DNA from: BRH-c25 sp035627615
Lineage (GTDB): Bacteria > Bacillota > Clostridia > Lutisporales > Lutisporaceae
DNA length: 64,000 nucleotides
Direction: 5' to 3'
Assembly: GCA_035627615.1 (NCBI GenBank)
Contig: DASPLL010000086.1
Location: 62,001-126,000, forward strand
Shown: piece after piece, positions 1-8,635 of the stretch
Layout: each line of letters begins with the position of its first letter
Numbering within the stretch: position 1 is the stretch's first letter
Notes under the pieces: model-generated
Seen by the model: the letters and a program-made list of their open reading frames with translations, nothing else
What the model was told of the DNA's origin: nothing
Databases searched by the model: none
Translations under genes and position numbers: made by a program

Positions 1-1
1 A

Positions 2-1606
2 GGCCATGCAGATGAAATAGAACAGTATAGAGAAAAGCTCTCCAAGCTTGAGGTACCCGAGGAAGTAAAGGAAAAGGTGGAAAAGGAGCTGGATAGACTT
101 TCAAAAATGTCTCCCGGTTCTCCTGAAGTAGGGGTGACAAGGACTTACCTTGATTGGATATTTGATCTTCCATGGAATACCATGACAGAAGACAACCTTG
201 ACATAAAGAATGCCAGGAAGGTGCTGGACGAGGATCATTACGGACTTAAGAAGGTTAAGGAAAGGGTCCTGGAGTATCTGGCCATAAGGCAGCTTTCCAA
301 CAATATGAAGGGACCTATACTATGTCTTGTCGGACCTCCCGGAGTAGGCAAGACCTCAATTGCCAAATCTATTGCTAGAGCTATGGGCAGGAAGTTCACC
401 AGGATGTCTCTTGGCGGAGTAAGGGATGAGGCGGAGATCAGAGGACACAGAAGAACATATATCGGAGCTATTCCTGGCAGGATAATATACTCGATAAAGC
501 AGGCAGGCTCAAGGAATCCTTTGTTTCTTTTCGATGAAATCGATAAATTAGCCAGCGATTTCAGAGGGGATCCGGCTTCCGCACTGCTTGAGGTGCTTGA
601 TGCAGAACAGAATAAGGATTTCAGGGATCACTATATGGAACTGCCCTTTGATCTTTCAAAGGTCATGTTCCTGACGACGGCGAACTCGACAGATACTATA
701 CCTGCGGCACTGCTGGACAGGATGGAGGTAATATATCTCTCAGGCTATACTGAAGAGGAAAAGCTGCATATAGCTGCCGACTACCTTGTGCCCAAGCAGA
801 TAAAAGAACATTCTCTTAGTAAGGAGAACGTTTTAATTTCCGAAGCCGCTATAAGAGGTGTGATAAACGGCTACACAAGAGAAGCAGGAGTAAGAAGCCT
901 GGAGCGTGAGATTGCCAATATCATGAGAAAGTGCGCTACTCAGATTGTGGAGAATAATAATAAGCGGATCAGGGTCATACCTGCGAACCTCAAAAAGTAT
1001 CTGGGCATTCCGAAATACAGGCATGATATAATAAATCAGAAAAATGAGATAGGTGTAGTGACAGGTCTGGCCTGGACATCCGTGGGCGGAGAAACACTGT
1101 TCATTGAAGTATCTGTAATGCCCGGTACAGGCAAGCTGGAGCTTACAGGGCACCTTGGGGATGTTATGAAGGAATCTGCAAGAGCAGGCTTGAGTTATAT
1201 CCGCTCCAAGGTCGACGAGTTCGGTATTGATAAGGAATTTACCAAGAACATGGATATTCATATACATGTTCCTGAGGGTGCTACTCCCAAGGATGGTCCT
1301 TCAGCAGGTATAACCATGACAACAGCTTTGGTATCGGCACTTTCCAGAATACCGGTATACAGGGATGTTGCTATGACCGGTGAAGTCACTCTGAGAGGAA
1401 GGGTGCTTCCTATAGGCGGTCTGAAGGAAAAAGTGCTTGCAGCTAAACGTGCCGGTATTAAAAAGGTTATTATACCCATTGAAAATGAGAAGGATCTTGA
1501 AGAGATACCTGATACAGTAAAAAGGAATATGAAATTCATACTTGCAGCGGACATGGATGAGGTTTTGTCCCATGCGCTGGTGAAGGATGATAAGAATGAT
1601 AATTAA
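2..1606 (+). CDS. lon: Lon ATP-dependent protease, C-terminal part (5' end outside window)
   Basis: ATP-dependent serine protease of the cytosol that degrades damaged and regulatory proteins. The frame is open from base 2, so the N-terminal substrate-binding domain lies upstream of the window and the GTG at 77 is internal. Visible in order are the coiled-coil linker (EEVKEKVEKELDRL), the AAA+ Walker A GPPGVGKT near base 332, Walker B LFLFDEIDK near 530, and the P domain with the catalytic serine in KDGPSAGIT (about 1290-1315) and the catalytic lysine in GGLKEKVLAAKRAG (about 1417-1455). The Ser-Lys dyad is intact. The 3' end overlaps engB, the usual lon-engB arrangement in Bacillota. Very secure. 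Confidence 0.97.
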   Translation, partial: GHADEIEQYREKLSKLEVPEEVKEKVEKELDRLSKMSPGSPEVGVTRTYLDWIFDLPWNTMTEDNLDIKNARKVLDEDHYGLKKVKERVLEYLAIRQLSNNMKGPILCLVGPPGVGKTSIAKSIARAMGRKFTRMSLGGVRDEAEIRGHRRTYIGAIPGRIIYSIKQAGSRNPLFLFDEIDKLASDFRGDPASALLEVLDAEQNKDFRDHYMELPFDLSKVMFLTTANSTDTIPAALLDRMEVIYLSGYTEEEKLHIAADYLVPKQIKEHSLSKENVLISEAAIRGVINGYTREAGVRSLEREIANIMRKCATQIVENNNKRIRVIPANLKKYLGIPKYRHDIINQKNEIGVVTGLAWTSVGGETLFIEVSVMPGTGKLELTGHLGDVMKESARAGLSYIRSKVDEFGIDKEFTKNMDIHIHVPEGATPKDGPSAGITMTTALVSALSRIPVYRDVAMTGEVTLRGRVLPIGGLKEKVLAAKRAGIKKVIIPIENEKDLEEIPDTVKRNMKFILAADMDEVLSHALVKDDKNDN

Positions 1607-2177
1607 GAAGTGCGAGTTTTTAAAGAGTGCAGTTCTGAAAGATCAGTATCCGGAGCTGGACCTGCCGGAAATAGCTTTTTCCGGTAGGTCTAATGTAGGT
1701 AAGTCCTCATTGATAAATTCACTTCTGAACAGGAAAAAGCTGGTGAAGGTAAGCTCTAATCCTGGGAAGACCAGGACCATTAATTTTTTCCTTGTCAATG
1801 AACAATACGTTATGGTGGACTTGCCCGGCTACGGTTATGCAGCAGTATCCAAAAGTGAGAAGCAAACCTGGGGCAAAATGATTGAGGATTACTTACGGAA
1901 CAGGGAGAATCTCAGGAACGTGGTTCTGCTGGTTGATATACGCCATGCTCCAACTGCTGATGACAAGCTGATGTATGATTTTATAAAATATTACAGGCAG
2001 TCGGTAATTGTTGTCGCGACAAAATTGGATAAGGTATCCAGACCGACGGTCAGTAAGAATATGAATATAATAAGACAAACACTGAGGCTGGATGAAAATG
2101 ACGTTTTCATACCCTATTCCTCCGAAACCCACGCAGGTAGAGAGGAGCTCTGGGAGATAATGACAGCCGGGCTGTAG
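1596..2177 (+). CDS. engB: Ribosome biogenesis GTPase YsxC/EngB
   Basis: Essential GTPase acting late in 50S subunit assembly, 193 aa. The G1 loop GRSNVGKSS, G3 DLPGYGY, G4 TKLD and a G5-like SSE are all visible in order, and the length fits the family. I chose the ATG at 1596 because GAAGG at 1582-1586 is well spaced from it but abuts the alternative ATG at 1587. The start lies inside the end of lon, so the two are translationally coupled. Confidence 0.95.
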   Translation: MIIKKCEFLKSAVLKDQYPELDLPEIAFSGRSNVGKSSLINSLLNRKKLVKVSSNPGKTRTINFFLVNEQYVMVDLPGYGYAAVSKSEKQTWGKMIEDYLRNRENLRNVVLLVDIRHAPTADDKLMYDFIKYYRQSVIVVATKLDKVSRPTVSKNMNIIRQTLRLDENDVFIPYSSETHAGREELWEIMTAGL

Positions 2178-2201
2178 TCTTATTGGATTGGGGGGGGTCT
2201 A

Positions 2202-2903
2202 TTGGTAGTATATGAATCATTTATTTTGATTTTTACTTTTTTGCTGCTCAATATCCCTGTATTTATTTCATTATACAAATTTGTTTTCAAGGAACTGAAC
2301 ATATACGCAAAGCTTGCAATATGTGTTTTTTACTGGGTTTCTGCATTTATAACCCATGAGCTGGCGCCATTCATAGGGGTGCTTATACTATTATCCAGAG
2401 TGCATGGGAAGGAAGATAATGATATTGAAATAAGAGACATCAACATCTGGAAGATTAAATTCAAGGACGCAGTGAATATTGCCGGGGCTGCCCTTGTGTT
2501 CAAGCTTGTAATAAGCCAGCTGAACAGGATATATGTTGATATACTGAGCATTTATTTTGGTTTGCAGGTAGAGCCCCAGGAGATTGTAAAAGAGTTTGCA
2601 GTAGAAGAGCTGTATTACAAAATGCTGCTTTTTGCCCTGGTGGTAATATTGGCGCCTTTTGTGGAGGAATATATCTTCAGGTATTATATATATGATAAGC
2701 TTTTACTTCCACGGATGCCCAGTCTGGCAGCCGCAGTCATTTCCTCGGCGCTCTTCACCCTGCTGCATCTCAATATATCAGGTATTCCCACCTTCTTCGG
2801 CCTGGGATTGTATTGCACCCTTATGTATGAGAAAAAAGGTTTTTATGGAGCAGTGATAACTCATGTGGTATCGAATCTTGCTACTGCAGTGCTCTTAATG
2901 TAA
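2202..2903 (+). CDS. CPBP family intramembrane metalloprotease
   Basis: Polytopic membrane protein of 233 aa. It carries the CPBP (CAAX protease/Abi) signature: FVEEYIFR in the second half, then LLHLNISG and a final HVVSN, which supply the paired glutamates and histidines of the membrane active site. About six hydrophobic segments are apparent. The start is TTG at 2202, preceded by a run of G at 2190-2197. Substrate unknown; the family includes prenyl-protein peptidases and bacteriocin self-immunity proteins. It follows engB by 24 bp, possibly in the same operon. Confidence 0.85.
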   Translation: MVVYESFILIFTFLLLNIPVFISLYKFVFKELNIYAKLAICVFYWVSAFITHELAPFIGVLILLSRVHGKEDNDIEIRDINIWKIKFKDAVNIAGAALVFKLVISQLNRIYVDILSIYFGLQVEPQEIVKEFAVEELYYKMLLFALVVILAPFVEEYIFRYYIYDKLLLPRMPSLAAAVISSALFTLLHLNISGIPTFFGLGLYCTLMYEKKGFYGAVITHVVSNLATAVLLM

Positions 2904-2927
2904 AGCTTTGAAAGGATGAGTATTTAT

Positions 2928-3311
2928 ATGGAAAAGGAATTTCATAGAGCACTGTTGGATGCATTAACAGAAGCTATTGTGAGAAAGTCGGTTGTGACTG
3001 TGAATAACGCAGAAAACAGCAGTATTATTGTAATTACAGCCACTGAGGATGAGATAATAGTGTCTCTGAGCAAGATTCCTGCAATTATGAATGATGTAAT
3101 AACAGCAATATCAGATTGTCTGGGTAGAAGCCCCGACATGGTTTACAACAGAAGCAGTATACTAAAGGATAACTTTATTATATATTATATGGTCTGGCTG
3201 AACAGCAATGATGGGGCAAAATCCTTTGTGGAAAGGGAATTCTCCGCACCCCAGAACAGGATTACTTACCTGAGCCAGAAGGCACTTACCTTTTTGCAGG
3301 CTGCAAATTAA
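2928..3311 (+). CDS. Hypothetical protein, 127 aa
   Basis: I do not recognise a family. It is a soluble, mixed alpha/beta-looking protein with no signal peptide, no cysteine-rich motif and no membrane segment. I chose the ATG at 2928, since GAAAGGATG at 2910-2918 serves as its ribosome binding site and leaves no spacing for the in-frame ATG at 2916. It follows the CPBP protease gene closely and is followed by a clear terminator, so it probably closes the lon-engB transcription unit. Confidence 0.75.
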   Translation: MEKEFHRALLDALTEAIVRKSVVTVNNAENSSIIVITATEDEIIVSLSKIPAIMNDVITAISDCLGRSPDMVYNRSSILKDNFIIYYMVWLNSNDGAKSFVEREFSAPQNRITYLSQKALTFLQAAN

Positions 3312-3336
3312 TAATATAATTAAGAATATGTGTAAT

Positions 3337-3362
3337 AATAAGGCGAAGGGCCTTATTTTTTT
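3337..3362 (+). terminator. Rho-independent terminator
   Basis: Perfect 8-bp stem AATAAGGC / GCCTTATT with loop GAAGG, followed by a T-run. It lies directly downstream of the 127-aa gene. Confidence 0.85.
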
Positions 3363-3554
3363 CGTAAAACATATAGCATAATTGATAGAATTCAAGCATA
3401 CATGCAATTCTACGAGTTATTCTTGCATAAAAAGTGAATAATGGAGAAGCAGTAGGAAATATAATTATCAGTAAAGTTTTAATCTGCCCGGAAAAGTGAT
3501 ATTATGGTAGTTGTGTGAAAAAAATCTCTAACGCAAGCGGAAGGAATGACATAA

Positions 3555-4802
3555 ATGCTAAAGGATTCTATAAACGTCATTTTTATAATATTTCAGGTTT
3601 TGTTTTTTTCGATTGGTCTTTATTACTTCACAACTTCTATATTTGGACTTGCAGAAAAGATATATGGGAAAGCCTCTAAGAATTATCTGCCTATAAAAAG
3701 GTTTGCTATTTTTATACCTGCACATAATGAAGAGATAGTAATAGAAAATATTGTGGATAATCTTAAGCAAATGAATTATCCCAAAGATTCTTACGATGTG
3801 TTTGTAATAGCTGATAATTGCACAGACAATACAGCAGCCGCAGCAGGTGCGGCAGGGGCCAAGGTTCTGGAAAGGACCGACGATAAGAAAAGAGGTAAAG
3901 GACATGCTCTGCAGTGGGCCTTTGAGGAGGTACTCCACGGAGAAGACTGTGAATATGATGCAGCAGTTATATTTGACGCCGACAATCTGGTATCGAAGAA
4001 CTTTCTAAGAGAGATGAACAACAAGCTTTGTGGCGGACAAAAGGTGATCCAGGGTTACATTGACAGCAAGAACCCCGGGGATTCCTGGATCACAGCGAGC
4101 TATTCCATTGCTTTCTGGTCCTCCAACAGACTGTTCCAGTGTGCAAGAGCATTTCTTGGAATGAGCTGCGAAATTGGGGGCACAGGCTTCTGTATGGATG
4201 TGCAGGTGCTGAAGAAAATAGGCTGGCAGGCTACCTGCCTTGTAGAAGATCTCGAGTTTACAATGAAGCTGATGCTTAACAATATCAAGGTAAGCTGGGC
4301 TCATGAAGCGGTAGTTTATGATGAGAAACCGCTGACGCTGGCTCAATCCTGGAAGCAGAGAAGAAGGTGGATGCAGGGCTTTGCTGATGTCTGCTCCAGG
4401 TATTTCCTCAAGCTCTTTATAAAGGGTATCAGGGAGAAGAACGGGGCTCTTATTGATTGTGCAATATATACACTGCAGCCTTACATGATACTGGTCGGAG
4501 GCGCAATGCTGCTGCTGCCCTTTATCAATTCCCACATAATGGATTATGATATGTTCATAGTATCAGCGAGAATCGTCCCTGAGTTTTTCAAGCTATACGG
4601 CATAGTGCAGTTAATGCTTGTACCCTTATGCTTGTTCTATGACAGGAAGCTGTCCTACAAGCTGCTGCTATTCTATCCCATATACATGATTTACTGCCTT
4701 ACATGGATACCGATAGCCCTGGAAGGGATAATAATGATGAAGAATAAAGAGTGGAGCCATACATTACATACAAGAAAAGTAACAATACATGATCTGGAAT
4801 AA
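3555..4802 (+). CDS. Family 2 glycosyltransferase, processive type, membrane-bound
   Basis: 415 aa. An N-terminal membrane helix is followed by a GT-A domain with FIPAHNEE, VIADNCTDNT, the metal-binding IFDADN, GGTGFCMD, the catalytic EDLEFTMK and QRRRWMQGF (the Q..RW motif of processive beta-glycosyltransferases). Three or so C-terminal membrane helices follow. This resembles cellulose/hyaluronan/poly-GlcNAc synthase-like enzymes that transfer sugar from a nucleotide sugar and may export the chain. The polymer cannot be named: no PilZ domain is present and no partner gene (deacetylase, BcsB) is nearby. ATG at 3555. Confidence 0.88.
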   Translation: MLKDSINVIFIIFQVLFFSIGLYYFTTSIFGLAEKIYGKASKNYLPIKRFAIFIPAHNEEIVIENIVDNLKQMNYPKDSYDVFVIADNCTDNTAAAAGAAGAKVLERTDDKKRGKGHALQWAFEEVLHGEDCEYDAAVIFDADNLVSKNFLREMNNKLCGGQKVIQGYIDSKNPGDSWITASYSIAFWSSNRLFQCARAFLGMSCEIGGTGFCMDVQVLKKIGWQATCLVEDLEFTMKLMLNNIKVSWAHEAVVYDEKPLTLAQSWKQRRRWMQGFADVCSRYFLKLFIKGIREKNGALIDCAIYTLQPYMILVGGAMLLLPFINSHIMDYDMFIVSARIVPEFFKLYGIVQLMLVPLCLFYDRKLSYKLLLFYPIYMIYCLTWIPIALEGIIMMKNKEWSHTLHTRKVTIHDLE

Positions 4803-4822
4803 GGTAAAGCCTTATTCCTTTT
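4798..4822 (+). terminator. Hairpin at the 3' end of the glycosyltransferase gene
   Basis: AATAAGG / CCTTATT stem overlapping the stop codon, followed by a weak T-tract (CCTTTT). Probable terminator. Confidence 0.55.
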
Positions 4823-4891
4823 AGTTTACTTATTGTTTCTGGTTCTGTATAATTCTAGTAAAAGATATAAATATATGGGGGGGTTAAACAA

Positions 4892-5572
4892 ATGGAACTT
4901 AATGAGGCCACATCCAAAAAGACTCTTTTACAAAAGCTGATACAGTTTTTTACCAAACCATCAGAGTTGTTCAGGGACTATATAGAAAAGCCGACCTGGG
5001 CATTAAAGTTTTTAATAATAACTCTTGTAACGGCAGGCTTTACCTATGCTACGAAGATTCTGGGAAAGGACCTGCTGGTGGAGTTGATGGAAGAGAAGGC
5101 TGCTGCAATGCCTCCTGAACAGGCCGAAGCAACAAGGGCATCCATAGCATTTTTGAATTCACCTACTATGAATATTATTTCTGCAGCTGTTGCAGCTGTA
5201 TCCATGATTGCCATCATATTATTGGTTTCACTGGTTTATATGGCATTTATCAGAGCACTCAAGGGAAAGATAAGATACTCACAGGCAGTATCGATATATA
5301 CTCTGGCCTATATGGCGTCTACGATAGGGCTTGTGGTTAAGCTTGCATTTATGTATTTTACAGGTAATCTCCTTTATATTAATATGAGTCCGACATTTAT
5401 GGATGCCCTGTATAACAACTTTGATCCGTTTCTCATCTGGCAGGCGATATTGATGGTATTGGGCATATCTGCCGTTTCCGGCATCCCGGAAAAGAAGAGC
5501 ACTATAATAGTAGTCAGCATGTGGCTTGTAACTTTAGCCATATCATTAGGCTCTGTGATGATGACAAAGTAA
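4892..5572 (+). CDS. Yip1-family membrane protein
   Basis: 226 aa. A short N-terminal cytosolic segment (KLIQFFTKPSELFRDYIEKP) precedes five hydrophobic segments, the layout of bacterial YIP1/YIPF domain proteins. The start ATG follows GGGGGGG. Function in bacteria is not established. The last 27 bp overlap the 3' end of the convergent cca gene. Confidence 0.75.
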   Translation: MELNEATSKKTLLQKLIQFFTKPSELFRDYIEKPTWALKFLIITLVTAGFTYATKILGKDLLVELMEEKAAAMPPEQAEATRASIAFLNSPTMNIISAAVAAVSMIAIILLVSLVYMAFIRALKGKIRYSQAVSIYTLAYMASTIGLVVKLAFMYFTGNLLYINMSPTFMDALYNNFDPFLIWQAILMVLGISAVSGIPEKKSTIIVVSMWLVTLAISLGSVMMTK

Positions 5573-6892
5573 ATCCAGCAGCATTTCCTTATTGTTAACG
5601 CCGGGCTCCTCAAGCACCTTTCCCAAAAGGTAGTCGAGGAGTTCTTTTATTTCCTTCCCTGGTCTTATACCCAGGGCTAAAAGGTCATCTCCGCTTACTG
5701 CCAGGGATTTCAAGCTTGTACATTGCTTCTTATCCTTTATGTCCCTGTATATTTCCCATAGCTTCCTGAATTTTTCTGTACGCTCCTTCAAAAGTCCCGG
5801 ATTCTGAGCTTTTTTATCAGCCTCCATAACCTTCAGCAGATCTTCGAATACAGCCTCTCCAACCTTGCACATTGCTTTTCTCACTGATTTGTGCTCGGCC
5901 TTAATATGCATGTCATGACTTCTGACAAGCAGGAGTATTTTGTCCATAGAGCGCTTGTCAAATCTGAGCCTCAGCATTGCCGCCCTGGAGAGCCTGACAC
6001 TAAGCTGCTGATGATTGTAAAAGTGATCTATACCCCTTTCGTCTGTGGTCTTTGTACCCGGCTTTCCCATGTCATGAAACAACATGGTCCACCTAAGGAT
6101 CCTGTCCTTCTCTATATTCTCCACTGAACGGAGGGTATGCCCGGCTACATCATAAGCGTGGTAAGGATTGTTCTGAACGGTGAGAAAACAGGCCTCGAAC
6201 TCCGGCAGTGTATATTTTATTAGCTTGGTATCCATCAGAAGTGAAAAGCGATGAGGATTGCCGGATAAAAGTATTTTAGTCAGCTCATCCCTTATTCTTT
6301 CAGCGCTTATGTTCTTTATCAATTCATAATTATTCCCAATGGATTTCAGTGTGTTTTCATCAATGGAAAAACCGAGCTGTGCCGAGAAGCGAATTGCCCG
6401 AAGCATCCTGAGAGCATCTTCATTGAACCTTTTATCCGGATCACCTACTGTTTTTATGATACCTGCCGCGATATCACTGATACCTCCAAAAGGGTCGACA
6501 ATTCCGTGAAGGGGGTTGTATGCCATGGCGTTGATGGTAAAATCCCTTCTTGAAAGATCCTCTTCAATGGAGGAGGTAAAGCTTACCGAGTCAGGTTTCC
6601 GGTAGTCCAGGTATTCGCCGTCGATCCGGTAAGTAGTTACTTCATAGCTGTTCCCATTTATTATTACAGTGACAGTGCCATGTTTGATACCTGTATCAAA
6701 CGTCCTGGGAAAAAGCTGTTTTACCTTATCCGGTACGGCGTCGGTAGCAATGTCCCAATCGACCGGAATATTACCCAGGATGCAATCTCTGATACAGCCT
6801 CCTACTATGTAGGACTGATGCCTGCTTTTATGCAGAGTATCCAATATGAATTGTACGTCCTGAGGTATTGTTATGTTTGAATTGTTTTTCAT
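5546..6892 (-). CDS. cca: CCA-adding tRNA nucleotidyltransferase with HD domain
   Basis: Adds or repairs the 3' CCA of tRNAs. It is 448 aa, the usual length of clostridial CCA enzymes. The N-terminal class II polymerase-beta-like head shows YIVGGCIRDCILG and the catalytic VDWDIATDA. The RRDFTINAMAYNP motif comes next, then a second motif around RMLRAIRFSAQLGFSID, and a C-terminal HD domain with LFHDMGKP. Stop codon TAA (reverse of 5546-5548) lies inside the end of the Yip1 gene. It is followed 19 bp away by the cis-prenyltransferase gene on the same strand. Confidence 0.95.
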   Translation of the reverse strand: MKNNSNITIPQDVQFILDTLHKSRHQSYIVGGCIRDCILGNIPVDWDIATDAVPDKVKQLFPRTFDTGIKHGTVTVIINGNSYEVTTYRIDGEYLDYRKPDSVSFTSSIEEDLSRRDFTINAMAYNPLHGIVDPFGGISDIAAGIIKTVGDPDKRFNEDALRMLRAIRFSAQLGFSIDENTLKSIGNNYELIKNISAERIRDELTKILLSGNPHRFSLLMDTKLIKYTLPEFEACFLTVQNNPYHAYDVAGHTLRSVENIEKDRILRWTMLFHDMGKPGTKTTDERGIDHFYNHQQLSVRLSRAAMLRLRFDKRSMDKILLLVRSHDMHIKAEHKSVRKAMCKVGEAVFEDLLKVMEADKKAQNPGLLKERTEKFRKLWEIYRDIKDKKQCTSLKSLAVSGDDLLALGIRPGKEIKELLDYLLGKVLEEPGVNNKEMLLDLLCHHHRA

Positions 6893-6911
6893 TGACTCTC
6901 TCCCCCTGTAG

Positions 6912-7586
6912 TTATCCCCCGAGTGTCACATCCTGATCCTGATACCAGAGAAGGGCCTTATAGAACTGCTCAGGTTTGAAATCCGGCCATAAATCATCAA
7001 GGATATAAAAATCAGCATATACTGACTGCAAGGGCAGGAAGCCGCTGAGCCTCCGCCTGCCGCCCCAGCGTATCAGGAAATCCACTCTTGATATATCTGC
7101 TGAGGCTATATGCTCCATAATATTTATATTCGATGCCGGATCACAGTTTTTTATTTTGGAAACCGCCTGATTCAGATCCCAATTCCATCCGTAATTGACC
7201 AGGAAATTTATCTTAATAAGTCCCCGCCCGAACTTCACTCTTTTTGTGAAAGGGAGCAGTTCCCGGGGAAACATAGGCGATTCGCTGTTTCCGATGACTA
7301 AAAGCTCAGCATCCCTGCCGGCAAGCTCCATAACAGCATCGACGCATGCTCTGCTGAAGGCCTGTGTTTGTAAGGTCGGCCTCTTTGTATTGTCCTGAGT
7401 GAAGCCGTATAAAGTCATTTCTTTTATTCCAAGCCCTATGCACAGATTGTAAAGCTCAAAGCCCGGTTTTATGCCGTGGCTGTAACCATCCTGCTTCTCA
7501 TAACCCCTCATTGCGGCCCATCTTCTATTACCATCAGGAATGATTCCAATGTGCTGCGGCAATCTCTTGAATTCGGGAATATTCAT
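6912..7586 (-). CDS. Divergent cis-prenyltransferase (undecaprenyl diphosphate synthase family)
   Basis: 224 aa, shorter than the usual roughly 250. The first conserved block is intact (HIGIIPDGNRRWA, with the catalytic Asp and basic residues) and the last block is recognisable (QSVYADFYILDDLWPDF). The blocks between have drifted: FTQDNTKRP replaces the usual F..EN.KRP with Trp, and IRWGGRRRLSGFLPLQ replaces IRTSGE.RLSNFLLWQ, losing the Thr, Ser, Glu and Asn of the diphosphate-binding loop. It is likely a paralog with altered substrate or chain length rather than the housekeeping UppS. It sits upstream of cca on the same strand. Confidence 0.78.
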   Translation of the reverse strand: MNIPEFKRLPQHIGIIPDGNRRWAAMRGYEKQDGYSHGIKPGFELYNLCIGLGIKEMTLYGFTQDNTKRPTLQTQAFSRACVDAVMELAGRDAELLVIGNSESPMFPRELLPFTKRVKFGRGLIKINFLVNYGWNWDLNQAVSKIKNCDPASNINIMEHIASADISRVDFLIRWGGRRRLSGFLPLQSVYADFYILDDLWPDFKPEQFYKALLWYQDQDVTLGG

Positions 7587-7693
7587 ACTATCACCCCATC
7601 AGTATTATTGCCCGATATTCAGGGAATTAGCCAGTGTTTATTAACACAACAAATTTCAATCTTTCAAGTGTTAATAAGCACAACCTTGATTGA

Positions 7694-7734
7694 GTGCCTC
7701 GTATGCCCAGAAAGGGATATACCCTACGAGGCAC
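7694..7734. repeat. 41-bp palindromic element, copy 1
   Basis: Inverted arms GTGCCTCGTA / TACGAGGCAC. No T-run follows on either side, so it is not a typical terminator. A 41-bp relative in inverted orientation occurs at 49016-49056. Confidence 0.6.
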
Positions 7735-7746
7735 TATGTTAATATT

Positions 7747-8424
7747 CTAGAGCTCAATAACATCAAATTCCTGATTCAGAAGGTTTACAGCCAGCAATTT
7801 CTTTCTTAAGGTATCTCCGCGTTTAATCAATACCTTGACTGCCTCAGCGACCTGTATCGAAGCGACTAAAGCCGGTGTAAAGGATGGATTCCCCAGTTCC
7901 TTTTCAATACCGTATTTTGTTTCGGCAGGGTATAAGCGGCTTAAGGTCCTGTCGCCCGGGAACACTGTAGTCACCTGACCGTACCAACCTGCTATAGCAC
8001 CATGCACAAGCGGTATCCCTGCCGTCTCTGCAAGCTTCTCAAGCACCAGGCGGCTTTCAATATTATCCAGAGCATCAATAATAACATCATGACCATCTAT
8101 AATATTCAGGCCGTTACTGATATCAAGTCTTTTCCGGACCGGAACGACTGTTATAAGCGGATTGACTTTTTTCATCCTTGCTTCTGCAGCGAGAGCCTTG
8201 CTGGAGCCAAGATTGTCCATATCCGACAGCAGCTGACGGTTAAGGTTCGACTCTTCAAAAACATCTCCGTCAACAGCTGTGACAGAGCCTATGCCAAGTC
8301 GTCCAAGCTCTTCAATCACATATCCTCCAAGGCCGCCGCAGCCAACAACGCACACCCTGAAATTTATCAGGTTGGCATTCTCTTCGGCACTGAGGGTCTT
8401 TATATTTCTGCTGTACCTTTGCAT
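7747..8424 (-). CDS. ThiF/HesA/MoeB-type E1-like adenylyltransferase
   Basis: 225 aa, a single E1-like Rossmann domain. Visible are VVGCGGLGGYVIEELGR, the R-finger-containing ESNLNRQL, and ALDNIESR. The CxxC zinc pairs found in ThiF and MoeB are absent, so the ubiquitin-like partner or acceptor is unclear. Such proteins adenylate C-termini of sulfur carriers, and also occur as tRNA-modifying TcdA-like enzymes. Start at 8424 is chosen because GGAGG (reverse of 8432-8436) is 7 bp upstream; a longer frame from 8448 lacks this. It appears monocistronic. Confidence 0.85.
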   Translation of the reverse strand: MQRYSRNIKTLSAEENANLINFRVCVVGCGGLGGYVIEELGRLGIGSVTAVDGDVFEESNLNRQLLSDMDNLGSSKALAAEARMKKVNPLITVVPVRKRLDISNGLNIIDGHDVIIDALDNIESRLVLEKLAETAGIPLVHGAIAGWYGQVTTVFPGDRTLSRLYPAETKYGIEKELGNPSFTPALVASIQVAEAVKVLIKRGDTLRKKLLAVNLLNQEFDVIEL

Positions 8425-8635
8425 CACTATACCTCCATGGTTTTTCATACAAGTATCTTGTTATATATAATTATAACTTTTTTTGAGACAGCAATACAAT
8501 ATTAACCTTTTCCGTACATTTACCGAAAGAATATGTATATAGTTATTATAAATCGGGTAATGGAGGAATTGCGGCAATCGCGTTGAATATATTAGAGAAC
8601 ATGTATTAGCGAATAAGTAAATAAGGAGAAATGAT

